Below, piece by piece: positions 20,691 to 31,924 of a stretch of DNA of 64,000 bases. Made by a program: the position numbers and the translations under genes. Numbering within the stretch: position 1 is the stretch's first letter; each line of letters begins with the position of its first letter. This DNA is from Heliocidaris tuberculata (taxonomy: Eukaryota; Echinodermata; Echinoidea; Camarodonta; Echinometridae), in assembly GCA_025618425.1 (NCBI GenBank), contig CM046852.1, positions 2,405,880-2,469,879 of the forward strand, read 5' to 3'. The notes under the pieces are model-generated. The model saw only the letters and a program-made list of their open reading frames with translations, was not told where the DNA came from and did not search any database.

Positions 20691-22870
20691 CAAAATTACA
20701 AAGATAGCAAGGTACAAGTTATGTCTCTAAATGAACAGGTGGTTGGTCTATACAGGTGGTTGCTACGGCAGGTTTGACTGTAGGTGTAATCAGTCAAAAT
20801 CATGCTCATATAGGGAGACTAGATCAAATCTACACCAAACCCAGTGACATATAGCAATACATTGGTATACTTGTCAATCTTGTCAATCTTTTATGTTTGT
20901 GATTTTCTTGCAAAAAATTAGAAAGAGTGAGAGGAAGGGTCAACATAATTATAATTCAAGATATTTCTTTATTCCTGGCAAAAAAAGATGAATTTGGAAT
21001 ACTGTATAAAATAGCAGCACCAAAATATATTTTTCAGTTCTTGTTATATGCAGTTCAATTAATAAATCAATCTTTTGTCCAACAGGCCAAGTTTGATTAA
21101 AGAAGTTGTTTAAAAGATGACCTTCATTTTCCATTTATGTTTGATTTACTATGAACATCATCTGAAGGTAATTTCTAGAGTAAAGATGTTACAAAAAATC
21201 TGAGCAAACACATTATTGCAGGATGAGGAGATAACTACTCTTCAATCACAACACAATAAACTAAAATTAGCTCCAAACACAAATACCTCCATCATGACTT
21301 TCCTCCCAATTATCCCTCCTCACTCTCACCTATTGTGCTTACAGTCTTGTGCAAGAAATGCCAAAGGTTGAAATCTTATAAAAGGTGTGCTGGTCTTTTA
21401 AGAGTTGGAATATGAAATAGAATAAATGGGGACATGTGCATCTGTCGCAGTTCATGGGTTTAAAGCCAGGAAAAGAGAAGCGTGGTTCACCCAATAAAAA
21501 GTTAGAGAGAGCTCACAATAGATTACTGAAAGGTTATTAATGCATTTCAGCTGCTAAGATGTTCGGAGGTCATACTGTGACCTTGAGACTATGAATGCAG
21601 GATCTAGGTGAATTTGAGGGATGAAAAAAATGGTTTCAACTGATTATTCGCAGGAGGTTTAAACATTAAGATAGGCCTTTGTAAAATGTGCTCAGAATTT
21701 ATGATTTGATAATTAAATCAGACAACGTCAGAGACTTAACTCATTATTGTGACCTCCCACTTCATATAAGAGACACATATGCAGAAACATGATGCTCAAT
21801 CTTAAAGTCAGGTACAGTACGGACCACAGTTAGAGGTAGGGTTTTGGAGATTGTGGAGAGGGTGGAGGGAGTTTGGGTAGGATACAAGAATTTACAGAGA
21901 TGGGATTTCGTAGCAATTGGGGATGGGGGATGGAGGTGGTTTGGGGAAGATGGTGGGCTTTGGAGGTGGTGGCAAGGGTTGGGAGGAGGGAGGGAATGCA
22001 GGGAGATGGGTTGGAGGAAGTTCGTTGGGGGGGGGGGGGGGAGTGTTAGGGGGGAAGATGGGGGATGGGGGATGAGGGATGGAGGAGGTTTGGGGAAGAT
22101 GGTGGGCTTTGGAGGTGGTGGCAAGGGTTGGGAGGAGGGAGGGATTGCAGGGAGATGGGTTGGAGGAAGTTCGGTGGGGGGGGGGGGGGAGGTGTTAGGG
22201 GGGAAGATGGGGGATGGGGGATGAGGGATGGAGGAGGTTTGGGGAAGATGGTGGGCTTTGGAGGTGGTGGCAAGGGTTGGGAGGAGGGAGGGATTGCAGG
22301 GAGATGGGTTGGAGGAAGTTCGTTGGGGGGGGGGGGGGAGTGTTAGGGGGGAAGATGGGGGATGGGGGATGAGGGATGGAGGAGGTTTGGGGAAGATGGT
22401 GGGCTTTGGAGGTGGTGGCAAGGGTTGGGAGGAGGGAGGGATTGCAGGGAGATGGGTTGGAGGAAGTTTGTTGGGGGGGGGGGGGAGTGTTAGAGGGGAA
22501 GATGTGGGATGGGGGATGAGGGATGGAGGAGGTTTGGGGAAGATGGTGGGCTTTGGAGGTGGTGGTAGGGTTGGGGAGAAGGGAGGAATTGCAGGGAGAT
22601 GGGTTGGAGGAACTTTGTTAGAGGGTTGTTAGAGGGATAGATGGGGGATGAGGGATGGAGGAGGTTTGGGGAAAATGGTAGGCTTAGGTGGTGGTGGTGG
22701 AGTTTGGAGAGGAAGGAGGGAGCTGGAAGGAGGGAGCTGGAAGGAGTTGGGGTGGAGAAACTTTGTTGGGGGGGGGGGGGAATGGGAGTGAGTGAGGGGG
22801 GGGGGTAGAAGGGGATGAAGGAGATTTGGTGATGATGGTTGTGAGTGGGGGGGGGGGGGGAGATACTTAC
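20691..22870 (-). other. CELF intron with G/C minisatellite next to the donor
   Basis: The 3' third (20691-21830 in window order) is ordinary AT-rich intron with a short TGACTGTAGGTG fragment related to the 52.8-kb MITE near 20770. The 5' half is the minisatellite at 21840-22860. Confidence 0.6.
21840..22860 (+). repeat. G-rich minisatellite, about 150-bp unit with G runs
   Basis: Five to six copies of a unit holding GGATGAGGGATGGAGGAGGT, TTGGGGAAGATGGTGGGCTT, TGGAGGTGGTGGCAAGGGTT and a run of 11-14 G before AGTGTTAG. The strand given is the G-rich one, which is the template of the CELF gene, so the transcript is C-rich. Long Pro-rich or Gly-rich open frames here are repeat artefacts. The last G run stops about 10 bp from the donor of the 80-nt exon. 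Confidence 0.95.
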
Positions 22871-22950
22871 GTCCATTATCCTTGATTGGTGCATAGCTCT
22901 TATTGCATTTAGGGCCATCTGTCTTGTAGCAAATGTAACAAAGGCACATC
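22871..22950 (-). CDS. CELF1: CELF exon: RNP1 and second half of RRM2
   Basis: An 80-nt exon after TTTTTTTTAG and before GGAC|GTAAGT. It encodes G-CAFVTFATRQMALNAI, then RAMHQSRIMD (residues 161-187). RNP1 is again KGCAFVTF across the junction; MHQ is the usual CELF helix-2 end. 80 nt matches the homologous vertebrate CELF exon as I know it. About 10 nt past the donor the intron runs into a run of about 14 C on the transcript strand, the edge of a 1-kb minisatellite. Confidence 0.96.
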
Positions 22951-24067
22951 CTAAAAAAAATATAAGGATAAAAATAAAGTCAGTAAAGAAATCCAAAAGT
23001 AGGTTTCCTGCCTTTCCTAGAAATATAAATTCCATGAAGTTTTCTATCACTTTTCAATGATAACATTTAAAAAATCCATAATCATTGTCATAAATGTAAT
23101 AAATATTTGGCAACATCATGGTCTTTAAAATTATAGATGGGTAAGTACCTTGAATGCTGTGAACACTACTTACATGCAGCTGCTCGGCTTACACTAGGGT
23201 AATGATTTCTCAATTAGAATAAGACATCTAATATCATGACGATGCCGTAAACAGTCACAAAGAAATCAGCATGGCTTTGCATGTCCATGAATCAGAGGCA
23301 ATATTTTGAGAGGTAAACTACATAGCTGTGTACTCGATTTGTGTCTTATGAGATACAGATATGTGAAATGCATTATGCTTATGTCATTCATTTTTGCTGC
23401 TGAGGTTTTTTGAAGCACTTTATTACCTCGTCTGAATGGGCGTGGTAAAAAGGCGGCAGATTAAAAAAAAAATTTATCGTCCAGAATGAATGGCAAGTGG
23501 GGATGAAAATAACATAGCTGCTTGCAACAAACGTCCGAAGCGTACCAACTTATCTGCATATTATGAGATATGGCAATGTAAAGTACACGTCATTATATAG
23601 GGTGGCCTAAAAAGAATGCAACGTCATTTTCAAAATTTGCTTCTTTTGCAACCATAGTAATACTTGAAGAGTGAGAAATTTGTGTATGACGGCTTTCCAT
23701 GGAGTCAGCTTTGTTGACAAACGAATGCCTACTCTCACTCTGAAAAAGAAGACGTTGGCAAAGTTCTCTCTGCTTCAAGCATGACTACAGTAGCAAATTT
23801 TGAAAATGACACTGCCTCACAAACATAGCCGTAGAATAAAAATGTCTTACCCGAAATTGATGATCTTGATGTCATTTTACTCAGAAAAGTAGTTTCTACC
23901 CAATAAAACAAAAACCTTATGATATTGTGTCAATGATGACGTTGAAATTGCAGATCTCATGTGTTGCATTTTTTCTGGGCCACCCTGTATTATGCCCCGG
24001 CGGTTTAATGCAGCAGTTTACAGCTGCAAATGTGAACAAGGCTATACTATCCCTGTGGCATACATAC
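22951..24067 (-). other. CELF intron between RRM2 halves
   Basis: About 1.1 kb. Contains the mariner-like element (23596-23989) near its 5' side and a stretch (23330-23580) with the phrases TTTGTGTCTTATGAGATACA and GAATGGCAAGTGGGGATGAA that recur at 36304-36557 and 32330-32590. The rest is unremarkable. Confidence 0.6.
23596..23989. mobile_element. Mariner-like MITE (TA-flanked, AGGGTGGCC ends)
   Basis: TA-tAGGGTGGCCTAAAAAGAA at the left and TTTTTTCTGGGCCACCCTG-TA at the right form terminal inverted repeats of about 27 bp with TA on both sides. TA duplication and CAGGGTG-type ends fit Tc1/mariner relatives. About 390 bp, no transposase frame. Confidence 0.8.
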
Positions 24068-24199
24068 CTTTGTGTCCTCCCATCTGATCTCTTAATATGT
24101 GACATTCCTCGATGTGACCAAACGCTGAGAACATTACTCTGACGTCATTCTCGTCGCATTTCTTGGACAGCATACCCACAAATAGTTTCCTTTCTTCGA
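24068..24199 (-). CDS. CELF1: CELF exon: first half of RRM2
   Basis: A 132-nt exon between CTCTCTTGCAG and AAAG|GTATGT. It reads [20 protein letters not shown], then [18 protein letters not shown] and ends GGHK (residues 117-160). RNP2 is LFVGML; the segment continues through the first helix and the beta2-beta3 strands to the edge of RNP1. KKC-ENDVR and IEECHILR are the CELF1/2 signature. Exit is in phase 1 at exactly the same place in the RRM as the exon at 57979-58204. A mariner-like element starts about 80 bp beyond the donor. Confidence 0.96.
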
Positions 24200-24459
24200 C
24201 TGCAAGAGAGCAATTCAGACCTGATAATGTGAATACCCCCTCCCTCTTTAAGGGATTCTAAGGCGCACACAAAGAGATTAGTGGTACAGCCCACAGCGTA
24301 TCAACCAATGACTACGCTGTAAACGTAAGTAAACTGTTCACACAAATACAAAACACACCCATCAACCCTTAAATACAAGGGATTAGAAACAATGGCACAG
24401 CCCACAATGTGTCAGTGAATGAATTCAATGAGCATATGAGTAAACTGTCCATACAAGTA

Positions 24460-24668
24460 TACTGTAAAACCATAACTTTCGCGCGCATTCAATGTTTTGC
24501 CAATTTGGCGAGTGGTTCAGAGCTGCGAAAGTTTCTTGACGCAAAATCATTGAATCAAATGACGTAACACTGAATTTTTGCAAATTGCAAAAGTTTCTCT
24601 CTGTGAAAATGGCCATCGTTTACAACTGGCGAAGGTATCATGTCGCGAACGTTTCTGGTTTTACAGTA
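24460..24668. mobile_element. MITE, CAGAAACTTTCGCG family, copy 2
   Basis: TACTGTAAAACCATAACTTT at the left and AACGTTTCTGGTTTTACAGT-A at the right are inverted repeats. Length is 209 bp, close to copy 1 at 19386-19599. No coding capacity. Confidence 0.85.
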
Positions 24669-24736
24669 ATCTCTGTTCTCCTTGAACATAAATGGAAAAA
24701 AACCTACTAACCCTTGATCAAAAGAGATATCATTTG

Positions 24737-24802
24737 TTGAGAGCCAAAAGGGTATTAACTCTGTATTAAAGGATAGGAGTTAATATCCTTCTGGCCCTAA
24801 GA
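24737..24802. repeat. GAGAGCCAGAAGG hairpin family, copy 2
   Basis: TTGAGAGCCAAAAGGGTATT, then AACTC, a short spacer and GAGTTAATATCCTTCTGGCC. Near-perfect inverted arms of about 25 bp. Confidence 0.9.
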
Positions 24803-26361
24803 AAATAATAACAAAAAATGAACAGTACAACCCAAAATATACCAGCAAATGACTTCACTGTCCATATTTAGACTGTCCAAAGAAATACACAACCATTCTC
24901 CTCAAAAAAAAAAAAAATGTTAGTATTGTCATATTCCCTATATACCAAAATATATCACAAATGCTTTCTGATCAATTTGAAAGATTGGGAAAACTTGATT
25001 ACTTCACATGGAAGTTTAGCTACTGGTGTATATATCAAAATAAACAAACAGACAGCCTTTTTCTTTCTAGTCTTATCATGGGTTAAAATTGCCTGGTAAA
25101 CATGAGCAGCAGTTTGTAACGTGCTCAGACTAGAATGCCTGCAAGCAAACACTCTAGTCTAGACGTACAATTAATATCTGATTGCTTCATGTTTATCTTC
25201 ATGATTTACACACCACCAAAAGGCATGTAGTCACATACTACTTCTAAATAAACATTAAATGCGGTCCTAAATATCTTTAAAAGTCTTTTCTTGCCTTTGA
25301 GTTCTACATCAATCTATTGTAAAAAAAAAATAAGTAGATAAATTTGAAGTAAGATCATTAGCATTTGTTTGGTGAAAAGAGATTTTGCTGCTTTAATTGC
25401 AATTTTCTTGTCAATCACAAGTGCTAAACTCTGCATGGACCTTGCCTCATCTAAAGATTCTATTTTTCAAACAGAAATATATCACAGTGCTTACGCTATT
25501 CCCTTTTCTGTTTCTTTTTTAAAAGTAATCATGCGGTCCAAAAACACTTGCGACAAAATTTTGTATCATGTAACTTCAACTTCATGGACATTATCATTTC
25601 CAAAGTCTATGCTCTAAACTGAAGCTATCAATGAGGAAACAATACTGACTAATTTCCCACCAGAACACATGTTAAGAAAAACAAACAAACATGAATTTAA
25701 CATACAATCAGAAAAAAATAAAACATTAAAACAGATTAGAAAAAGTGGGGCTGGGGTTCGACCTAGAATTTGACCTGACTTATCAAAAATTTACTCTTAA
25801 TTAACCCATAAGAATCTAAAAAGGTGATTTTAAGTTAATAAGCTTTGTTCAGCTGCTTGGAATTTAGGATTACTTTGACCTTTGCATTACATCAAATTCT
25901 GAACTTTGCTTTTGCTTAATCAATATCTTCTTTTCCACAGCTTACTATCAAAGAGATATTTACACATCTTTAAAACAATACCAGTCCAATCTATACATAT
26001 GCACTATTAATCCTAGGATATATATATCGGAACAATTCAATAACTAGAGAAGTTGTAAACATCCTAATCAAACTCAGTGGTGACATTACTTTGAAAATAT
26101 CTTTGCTTTGCTCCTTCGTACCATCCCCCTTTAACATATTGCTTTGGAATGAAGATGGGGCACACAATTTTGACATTTGCTTTCATTAGGAAGCTTGCCA
26201 TCATTGTGTTCTAATCTTAGACTGCCCACCATTTCAAAGCTCTAATCTGGACCCAACCCAGGGCAGTGGAGATGGTGCATGGTTTAGGAACATGGTAAAA
26301 TTATTGTGTGAACACTGCTCCTATTCTATCTAGCCCCACCACCACTTACCATTGTGCCTAC

Positions 26362-26401
26362 CTTCACAATCAGCTGGCTTCATCTGAATTGGATGCCTCA
26401 T
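26362..26401 (-). CDS. CELF1: CELF exon: inter-RRM linker (PIQMKPAD)
   Basis: A 40-nt exon after CTACCACAG and before GAAG|GTAGGC. It encodes MRHPIQMKPADCE plus one base (residues 104-116). The phrase is nearly invariant in CELF proteins (MHHPIQMKPAD in vertebrate CELF1), forming the end of RRM1 and the short linker to RRM2. Entry is in phase 0 and exit in phase 1, so skipping it would shift the frame. It sits alone at the end of a 30-kb intron, and its pyrimidine tract is made of an expanded CT/C simple repeat about 130 nt long. Confidence 0.93.
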
Positions 26402-26545
26402 CTGTGGTAGGAGAGAGAGAGAGAGAGCGAGAGGGGGGGGGGGTTGGAGAGAGGGGGGGGGGGTTGGAGAGAGAGAGGGGGGGGGGTTGGAGAGAGAGAG
26501 AGAGGGGGGGTGGAGAAAGAGAGAGGGGAGAGATAGGGAGAGAAA
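26402..26545 (-). repeat. CT/C simple repeat forming a 3' splice-site pyrimidine tract
   Basis: On the transcript strand about 130 nt of CT dinucleotides and runs of 7-11 C, broken by CCAA, leads directly into CTACCACAG at the 26401 acceptor. On the plus strand it shows as (GA)n and G runs in four roughly 30-bp units with TTGG junctions (GGGTTGGAGAGAG). Confidence 0.93.
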
Positions 26546-26639
26546 ATAAAAGATTAATTAATATGTCACCACAAAACATTTGCAAATGAATGTTTCAAAA
26601 AGGAATACAGTATCGTATAAATGCTTTGAAGAATCAGAA

Positions 26640-26765
26640 TCATCATCATCATCATCATCATCACCATCCCCATTATCATCTTCCCCCATCATCATGATAT
26701 CATCATCACCATTATCATCATTGTCATCATCCCTCTCTTCACTATATCATCATCATCAAGAAGTT
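26640..26765 (+). repeat. (ATC)n imperfect trinucleotide tract
   Basis: A run of ATCATC triplets with CCC and TTCATC interruptions. Non-coding. Confidence 0.85.
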
Positions 26766-26907
26766 CAGCATGATCCAATTGAAATTCTAAGAATGCAATA
26801 ATAAATACAATATATCATTAATATACAACTCAGATATGAACCAACTACAAACATATCTCTCTGATTCTCTCAAATCAAAACTTCTTACTCCTAAAAGGGC
26901 CATTTAC

Positions 26908-26972
26908 TGAGAGCAAGAAGGATGTTAACTCTCTGTAAAAATATATGAGTTAGTGCCCTTCTGGCTCTCAAC
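26908..26972. repeat. GAGAGCCAGAAGG hairpin family, copy 3
   Basis: ACTGAGAGCAAGAAGGATGT-TAACTC and GAGTTAGTGCCCTTCTGGCT-CTCAACAG form the two arms, with a spacer of about 12 nt. Confidence 0.9.
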
Positions 26973-27609
26973 AGAAAATAATAATAATACATTAACATTT
27001 ATATTGCACTTAATACAATATTTCAAAGCGCAGGAAAGATTAAGAATGAAGAGAAGAAGAGAGGAAAATACAGAACATGGAAGAACAAATACAAAATTAA
27101 CTAATACGATTGCCTAATAAGATGAGTTTTAATGAGTGCTTTGAAAGATTCTACCGTGAAACACTAGATCAAATCTGTTCTAATCACTACACACCACTGA
27201 AAAATACATGAAGCATCATTAAAATGCTCTACAGCATGTCTCATATCATATTTCTTCACACTCTATAAATAGTAATTTCTCATCTACTAGACTGGCATTA
27301 TCGTTGATAAACAATCTCTCTGCCATCTTTACACATATGGGCATGAGCTCTCATCATACTTGCTTTCCATATTTCTACTCATTCTCATGTGTTAATAAAA
27401 CATGCCAAGTTATTGCACACAAGCCCTCGGTAATGACGGTTGGGCGTTCTCACGCTTCCACAGGCGTGAGCCGGAGCGTGCCATCGTATCAGTGGCAACG
27501 TGCCTCGTGGTGGAGTGTGTGTGGTGTTAACGATCATACCAGCACCCCTCCCCTCCCTTCATCTGCTATCTTGACTGACTGCAGTATGTGTATGCACACT
27601 CCTTGGTAT

Positions 27610-27978
27610 ATCAGATGACAAGATGGAGATGAAGATGAAGTTGGAAGATGGAATATGGAAGGTGAAGATGAGGAGGAGGGAGATAAGGAGAGGCAATAGG
27701 AGATAGGGTGAAAGAGGGGAAGACTATTGAAATAAAGAAAGGCTGGTTTGATGTGTGAGGTAACAAGATGGAGTTGGAGATGAGGAGGAGGAGGAGAAAG
27801 AAGAGAAAGAGGTAATAATGACTGAATGATTGATAGAGGCAATGAAATTTAAACATAAAGCAAAAAAAGGAGCATGGAAATAAAAAAAAATAAAAAAATA
27901 CAAAATGAAGGGGAGAGAGGAAAATTCACCAAAAAAAAAAAAAGATCAAGTCAAAGACAGCAAAAATTAGAGCAAGAA

Positions 27979-28013
<35 letters not shown>

Positions 28014-28298
28014 GAGTCTAGACTCTAGAGACAGAGATGAAGGTAGTGGAAAGTGCAAGATCAGAGAGGTTGACAGAGAAGAAGTAGTGAAGGTATAAGG
28101 CTACCTGAGGAAGTAGCGATAGAGGCTAAGAGATCGAGAGAGAGAGAGAGAGATGAATGACAGACAGCGAGAGTGGAAGAGTAAAGGATCAAGAGAGAGA
28201 GAGAGACAGAGAGACAGATTTGGAAGAGAGCAGGAGAGTACAAGATCAGAGAGGTTGACACAGAGCAAGAAGTAGGGAAGGTAAGGGCCTACCTGAAG

Positions 28299-28337
<39 letters not shown>

Positions 28338-28345
28338 AAGATGGA
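27610..28345 (+). repeat. Purine-rich and GA tracts
   Basis: Imperfect GAAGATGGAGA, GGAGGAG and (GA)n blocks, with (GACA)n at 27997-28011. At 28210-28420 a segment with GGAGAGTACAAGATCAGAGA and GGTTGACACAGAGCAAGAAG is duplicated in tandem with a unit of about 125 bp, related to a weaker unit at 28020-28130. Confidence 0.85.
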
Positions 28346-29639
28346 GAGCAGGAGAGTACAAGATCAGAGAGGTTGACACAGAGCAAGAAGTAGGGCCTAC
28401 CTGAAGTAGAGATAGAGGTTTTAAGTAAGATGAACGTTTTGGGATTTGTCTGCTGATTGCATCCGACTGTATCATCACGACTCACAAGGGATTCTACATG
28501 TCAGGATGTATATTCTCTCCTGCAGATTGGAATGACGATCCTTTCCTAAATCACAAAGCTCTGGCACGCTGCCCTGCATTTCTGATACGATTGTTGACGG
28601 AATGGGAGTCCTGGTAATCTTATTTGGACATTATTAGTAAGGAATGTTCTTAACCTCTCAAGCTCAGGAATATACAGGGTAAACAGAAAGAAGGGACTGG
28701 TCTTCAGCCCTCAGAGAGAGGTGAAAATTCACAGGAAATCAGATGATACCATGATTTAAGAACTAATAAATTTATATTGTAAATTTTGTATCAATTATCA
28801 ATTAAGTTATTTTGGTATAATTAATATTCACTGATTTTTTTGTGCATCTTGGTGACATTACGGGTAGATATGAGCGCTTCACAAATCAAACATTATCGTT
28901 ATGATTGTTATAAGTATTATATCAGAAATATTTTTAGAAAATATCTTTGAAGTATTTGAAAGAATACTGTCTTTGTAAATATCAGACCATACAAGAGTAG
29001 AGTGCTAGTGAAAAATACTGGGTGAAAAATAAACTTATTCAATGTTTTACACTTTCTGCTACAAAGCTATATCACTTATTGAAATGCTAAAACTTTTGAT
29101 GTCAGAGAAAGAGCTTCAAATTTTATGCAAAGTAAATGAATTTATTAATATTTCAGAACATCATTATTCCAGTCATTTCAGTGCTTAAATATTTATGATG
29201 GGGCTTCGAACATGATGCAATTTATATTTTTCTATATTTTCTACTGACAGCCCTTTTTTGAGATTGTCTGAACTAAATTGCTCTGAGCATCTTGTACAAT
29301 TTTGCCATCAGAAAAGGATTTTTTTTTTAGATGCAAGGTTTTTCTCAGCTGACAGGAAGAGGGGTTTATTTTTAGCACATCATACCTCATCGCATCCAAA
29401 GGCAAGGTAACTCATAAAGGTTGAAAAGGATGGGGATGAAATATATTGCAAATTGAGCGAGTGGGAAAGGGTCTATATATAGCTGAGTGTACAGTATCGC
29501 CAGCATGGGTGGTTGCGTGGTGTCATGTATGGGGGCCGGCTATAGATTATGGGGTGCGTGTGTGTGTTGGAAGGTGAGTTATCTTGTACCTATGCTAATG
29601 GAAGCTACATGGCACTGGGAGGTAGGTTGATACAGAGGC

Positions 29640-30060
29640 TGGAGAGAGGCGAGATGGGCTGTGACAGGAATGAAGAATCAGGAGAGAGACGGAGAAGATG
29701 GGAAAGAGAAAGAGATAGAGAAAGAGAGGATAGGAGAGAGGAAAGGAGAGTGAGAGTGGAGGAAAGACAGAGAGATGAAGCAAGAGAGAGAGAGAAAAAG
29801 AGACAAATAGTGGACAGAAGGATAGAAAGTGGAAAGGAAGAGAGAATGTAAGAGAGGGGCAAAAGAGAAGATGAAGAAGAGGATGAGAAAGGGAAAGAGT
29901 GAGAGGAAGGGAAAAGGAGTGAAAAGAAAGGGAAAGAAGAGAGAGAGATGGAAAGGGAGGAAGAAGAGAGAAGAAAGAGAGGGAGTGAGAGAGAGACAGA
30001 GAGGGAGTGACAGATAGAGAGGGAGTGAGTGAGAGAGAGGGAGAGAGAGAAGGAGATGAA
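29640..30060 (+). repeat. Purine-rich GA/GGA tract
   Basis: About 420 bp of GAGAGA, GGAAAG and AAGAAG motifs. Open frames here encode Arg/Glu/Lys-rich artefacts. Confidence 0.9.
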
Positions 30061-30399
30061 AAAAGGGCTTCTACACTTAGAATGTAAACTTTAGAATGTA
30101 AACTGCAACAAGAAGAATAGAGATATTAAGGTGTAAAGAAGGGGAATTCCCTCACAATTTGTGAGCTTCGTGATGGATGACTAGAATATATAATGAAAAT
30201 CCAACATAATAGGAACAAAAGAAAGATACATATAAGAAAAAATATAGCACAGCAGTTTAGGGGCAAGATGATTTGAAAACCCAGAGTACATATTAGAATT
30301 TAAACTAGCTTTTAAAAAGGACGGAGAAAAACAACTTTGATAAGAGTTGTGGGGGAAAAGAACAAGTCCACACATATCCATTCTAATCACTTCATATCA

Positions 30400-30463
30400 T
30401 GAGAGAGATAAGAGAATTCATTGTTTTAAACAAAATGGGTTTAAAGTCCTTCTAGCTCTCAGC
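30400..30463. repeat. Hairpin family, copy 4 (degenerate)
   Basis: The right arm TCCTTCTAGCTCTCAGCACA is clear; the left arm GAGAGAGATAAGAGAATTC is eroded. Confidence 0.55.
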
Positions 30464-30673
30464 ACAGAATGTAATACCGATAGGGCTTTAATCATCTCAT
30501 CTTTATAATCTGTATGCACTATTGGCTTAATACCAAACATGTTTGGCTACGGAAGAGACATAGATCAGAAGTTGAGATAGAGAAAGGGGAGTGACTATCA
30601 TCTTGATCTTCGGTAGATGTGAAATCACTAACCCATATAATACTTCTTAATCTGACTTTCTTTCCTCTCCTTC

Positions 30674-30745
30674 CTACCCCCCCCCCCCCCCTCTCTCTCC
30701 CTCCTCTCCCCCTCCCCTTCTCTCTCTCTCTCTCTCTCTCTCTGT
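30674..30745 (+). repeat. C run and (CT)n tract
   Basis: About 15 C, then imperfect CT/CCT and a run of about 25 nt of (CT)n. Confidence 0.9.
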
Positions 30746-30929
30746 TCCACTACAAAGCGCTCATATTTCAAGGGTTTAAAAGCTCTGTAAACCCTTGAAC
30801 ATCTTAACCTCCTATCCTTTCCTATGCTAAACAAGGTTATCTTGCTTATTATTGAGCAAACTTCATGCTTGACCTCAAACTTTACATCAGAGCATGGTTC
30901 TCAAAGAATGAAAGATAAAGGTGAGTTGT

Positions 30930-31076
30930 GGGCCCTCTTGCATAAAAAGTTGCGTTTAATAGCAACTCACAAAATTTAACGCAAGTCCCAAATACTCGAT
31001 CCTGATTGGTTGAATGTCAAGTTACGTTTGATTTTTAGAGTTGCGTTTAAACGCAACTTTTTATGCAAGAGGGCCC
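30930..31076. mobile_element. 147-bp palindromic MITE (GGGCCCTCTTGC), copy 1
   Basis: GGGCCCTCTTGCATAAAAAG at the left and its complement CTTTTTATGCAAGAGGGCCC-like end at the right. Inner arms AGTTGCGTTTAA repeat inverted. A TGATTGG lies near the centre. The copy at 38890-39036 has exactly the same length. Confidence 0.92.
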
Positions 31077-31084
31077 TGGTCGTG

Positions 31085-31673
31085 CAATTACCTTATGAAA
31101 GAAACTGTCTCAAAGCAATAGACCGGTTCTGTAATGTATACAAATTTATGCACACTTCTTCTCTGAGCACCTAGTGACGAGCTATTCCATTAACCTGCTT
31201 TTTATAAATGAGGCTCAATGCTTGGAATCCAGTTTGCATACATTACTTGTTGCTATGTCCGGCAAGCCTCCGGCAAGCTTTCAGGTTGTCAAGAACAACC
31301 TTTGTTTGAAAGGTATGTATAAAATTTGCATACATTACCGAAGCGGTCTATTGGGAAAGGTTGATCATGTCTACATAAGAATCGGTGTATACCATGGGGA
31401 TTGTGAATCATCAAAATGATAAGAAATTGACCCATTCTTGCTGAAAAGCCAAAGCACTGCACACAGAAATGGGTATATGGGACTGCACACAAATGTTGCA
31501 TGAATGTTCGGCCAGAACAGTTCAGCTTATTCAGTAATTCTCATATTTGGAACGTGAGGGAATTCGAAGATCTATCCTTTTCTACCATAATGTTCTTCCA
31601 AGCTGACATGAAAAGAATAAGAAAGCTCACAAATGATTTTTCACCTTTCCCAGAACTCGACCTTCTCTTTAAA
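31085..31673 (-). repeat. Dispersed repeat R1, reverse copy with an insertion
   Basis: Read on the minus strand it matches the copies at 59170-59492 and 63338-63712 (phrases GAAACTGTCTCAAAGCAA, TGGTGATTC-like end, TTTCCCAGAACTC). It is interrupted at 31119-31350 by a TA-ended element that the other two copies lack. Confidence 0.85.
31119..31350. mobile_element. TA-ended MITE inside repeat R1
   Basis: TAGACCGGTTCTGTAATGTA at the left, and on the complement of the right end TAGACCGCTTCGGTAATGTA, then TGCAAATTTT. About 232 bp, inserted between AAAGCAA and TTGGGAAAGG, which are joined in the two other R1 copies. TA ends fit Tc1/mariner-type integration. Confidence 0.88.
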
Positions 31674-31855
31674 CACCTTCAAACAGATGCACAACTTAAC
31701 GTCCTTAACCCTTAAATTACCTCTGCCTCCCTCTCACTCTCATCAAACCTACAACATTCGTGTCTGAGTGGGCAAGAGGTTAAAAGGTCTATAAACACAC
31801 GGGACAAATTCAATCACTAGATCTCTGCATCCCAACCAGGGAAGAGATAACATCA

Positions 31856-31924
31856 CTTGAGAGCTAGAAGGCTGTTAGCTCTGCATTTAATGATATAAAC
31901 TAATGTCCTTCTGGCACTCAGCAG
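31856..31924. repeat. Hairpin family, copy 5
   Basis: TTGAGAGCTAGAAGGCTGTT-AGCTC and AATGTCCTTCTGGCACTCAG arms. Confidence 0.85.

Larger units (their letters stand above)
24200..26361 (-). other. CELF intron upstream of RRM2
   Basis: Holds the second CAGAAACTTTCGCG MITE (24460-24668) and a hairpin copy (24737-24802). The remaining 1.5 kb is AT-rich with no exon-like segment. Confidence 0.6.

Noticed and set aside
21762..23050. Several Pro-rich and Gly-rich open frames of 100-219 codons
   Set aside because: They come from the G-rich minisatellite. The only real coding part is the 80-nt CELF exon at 22871-22950.
23593..24105. Small open frames reading FFLGHP in both orientations
   Set aside because: These are translations of the terminal inverted repeats of the mariner-like element, not genes.
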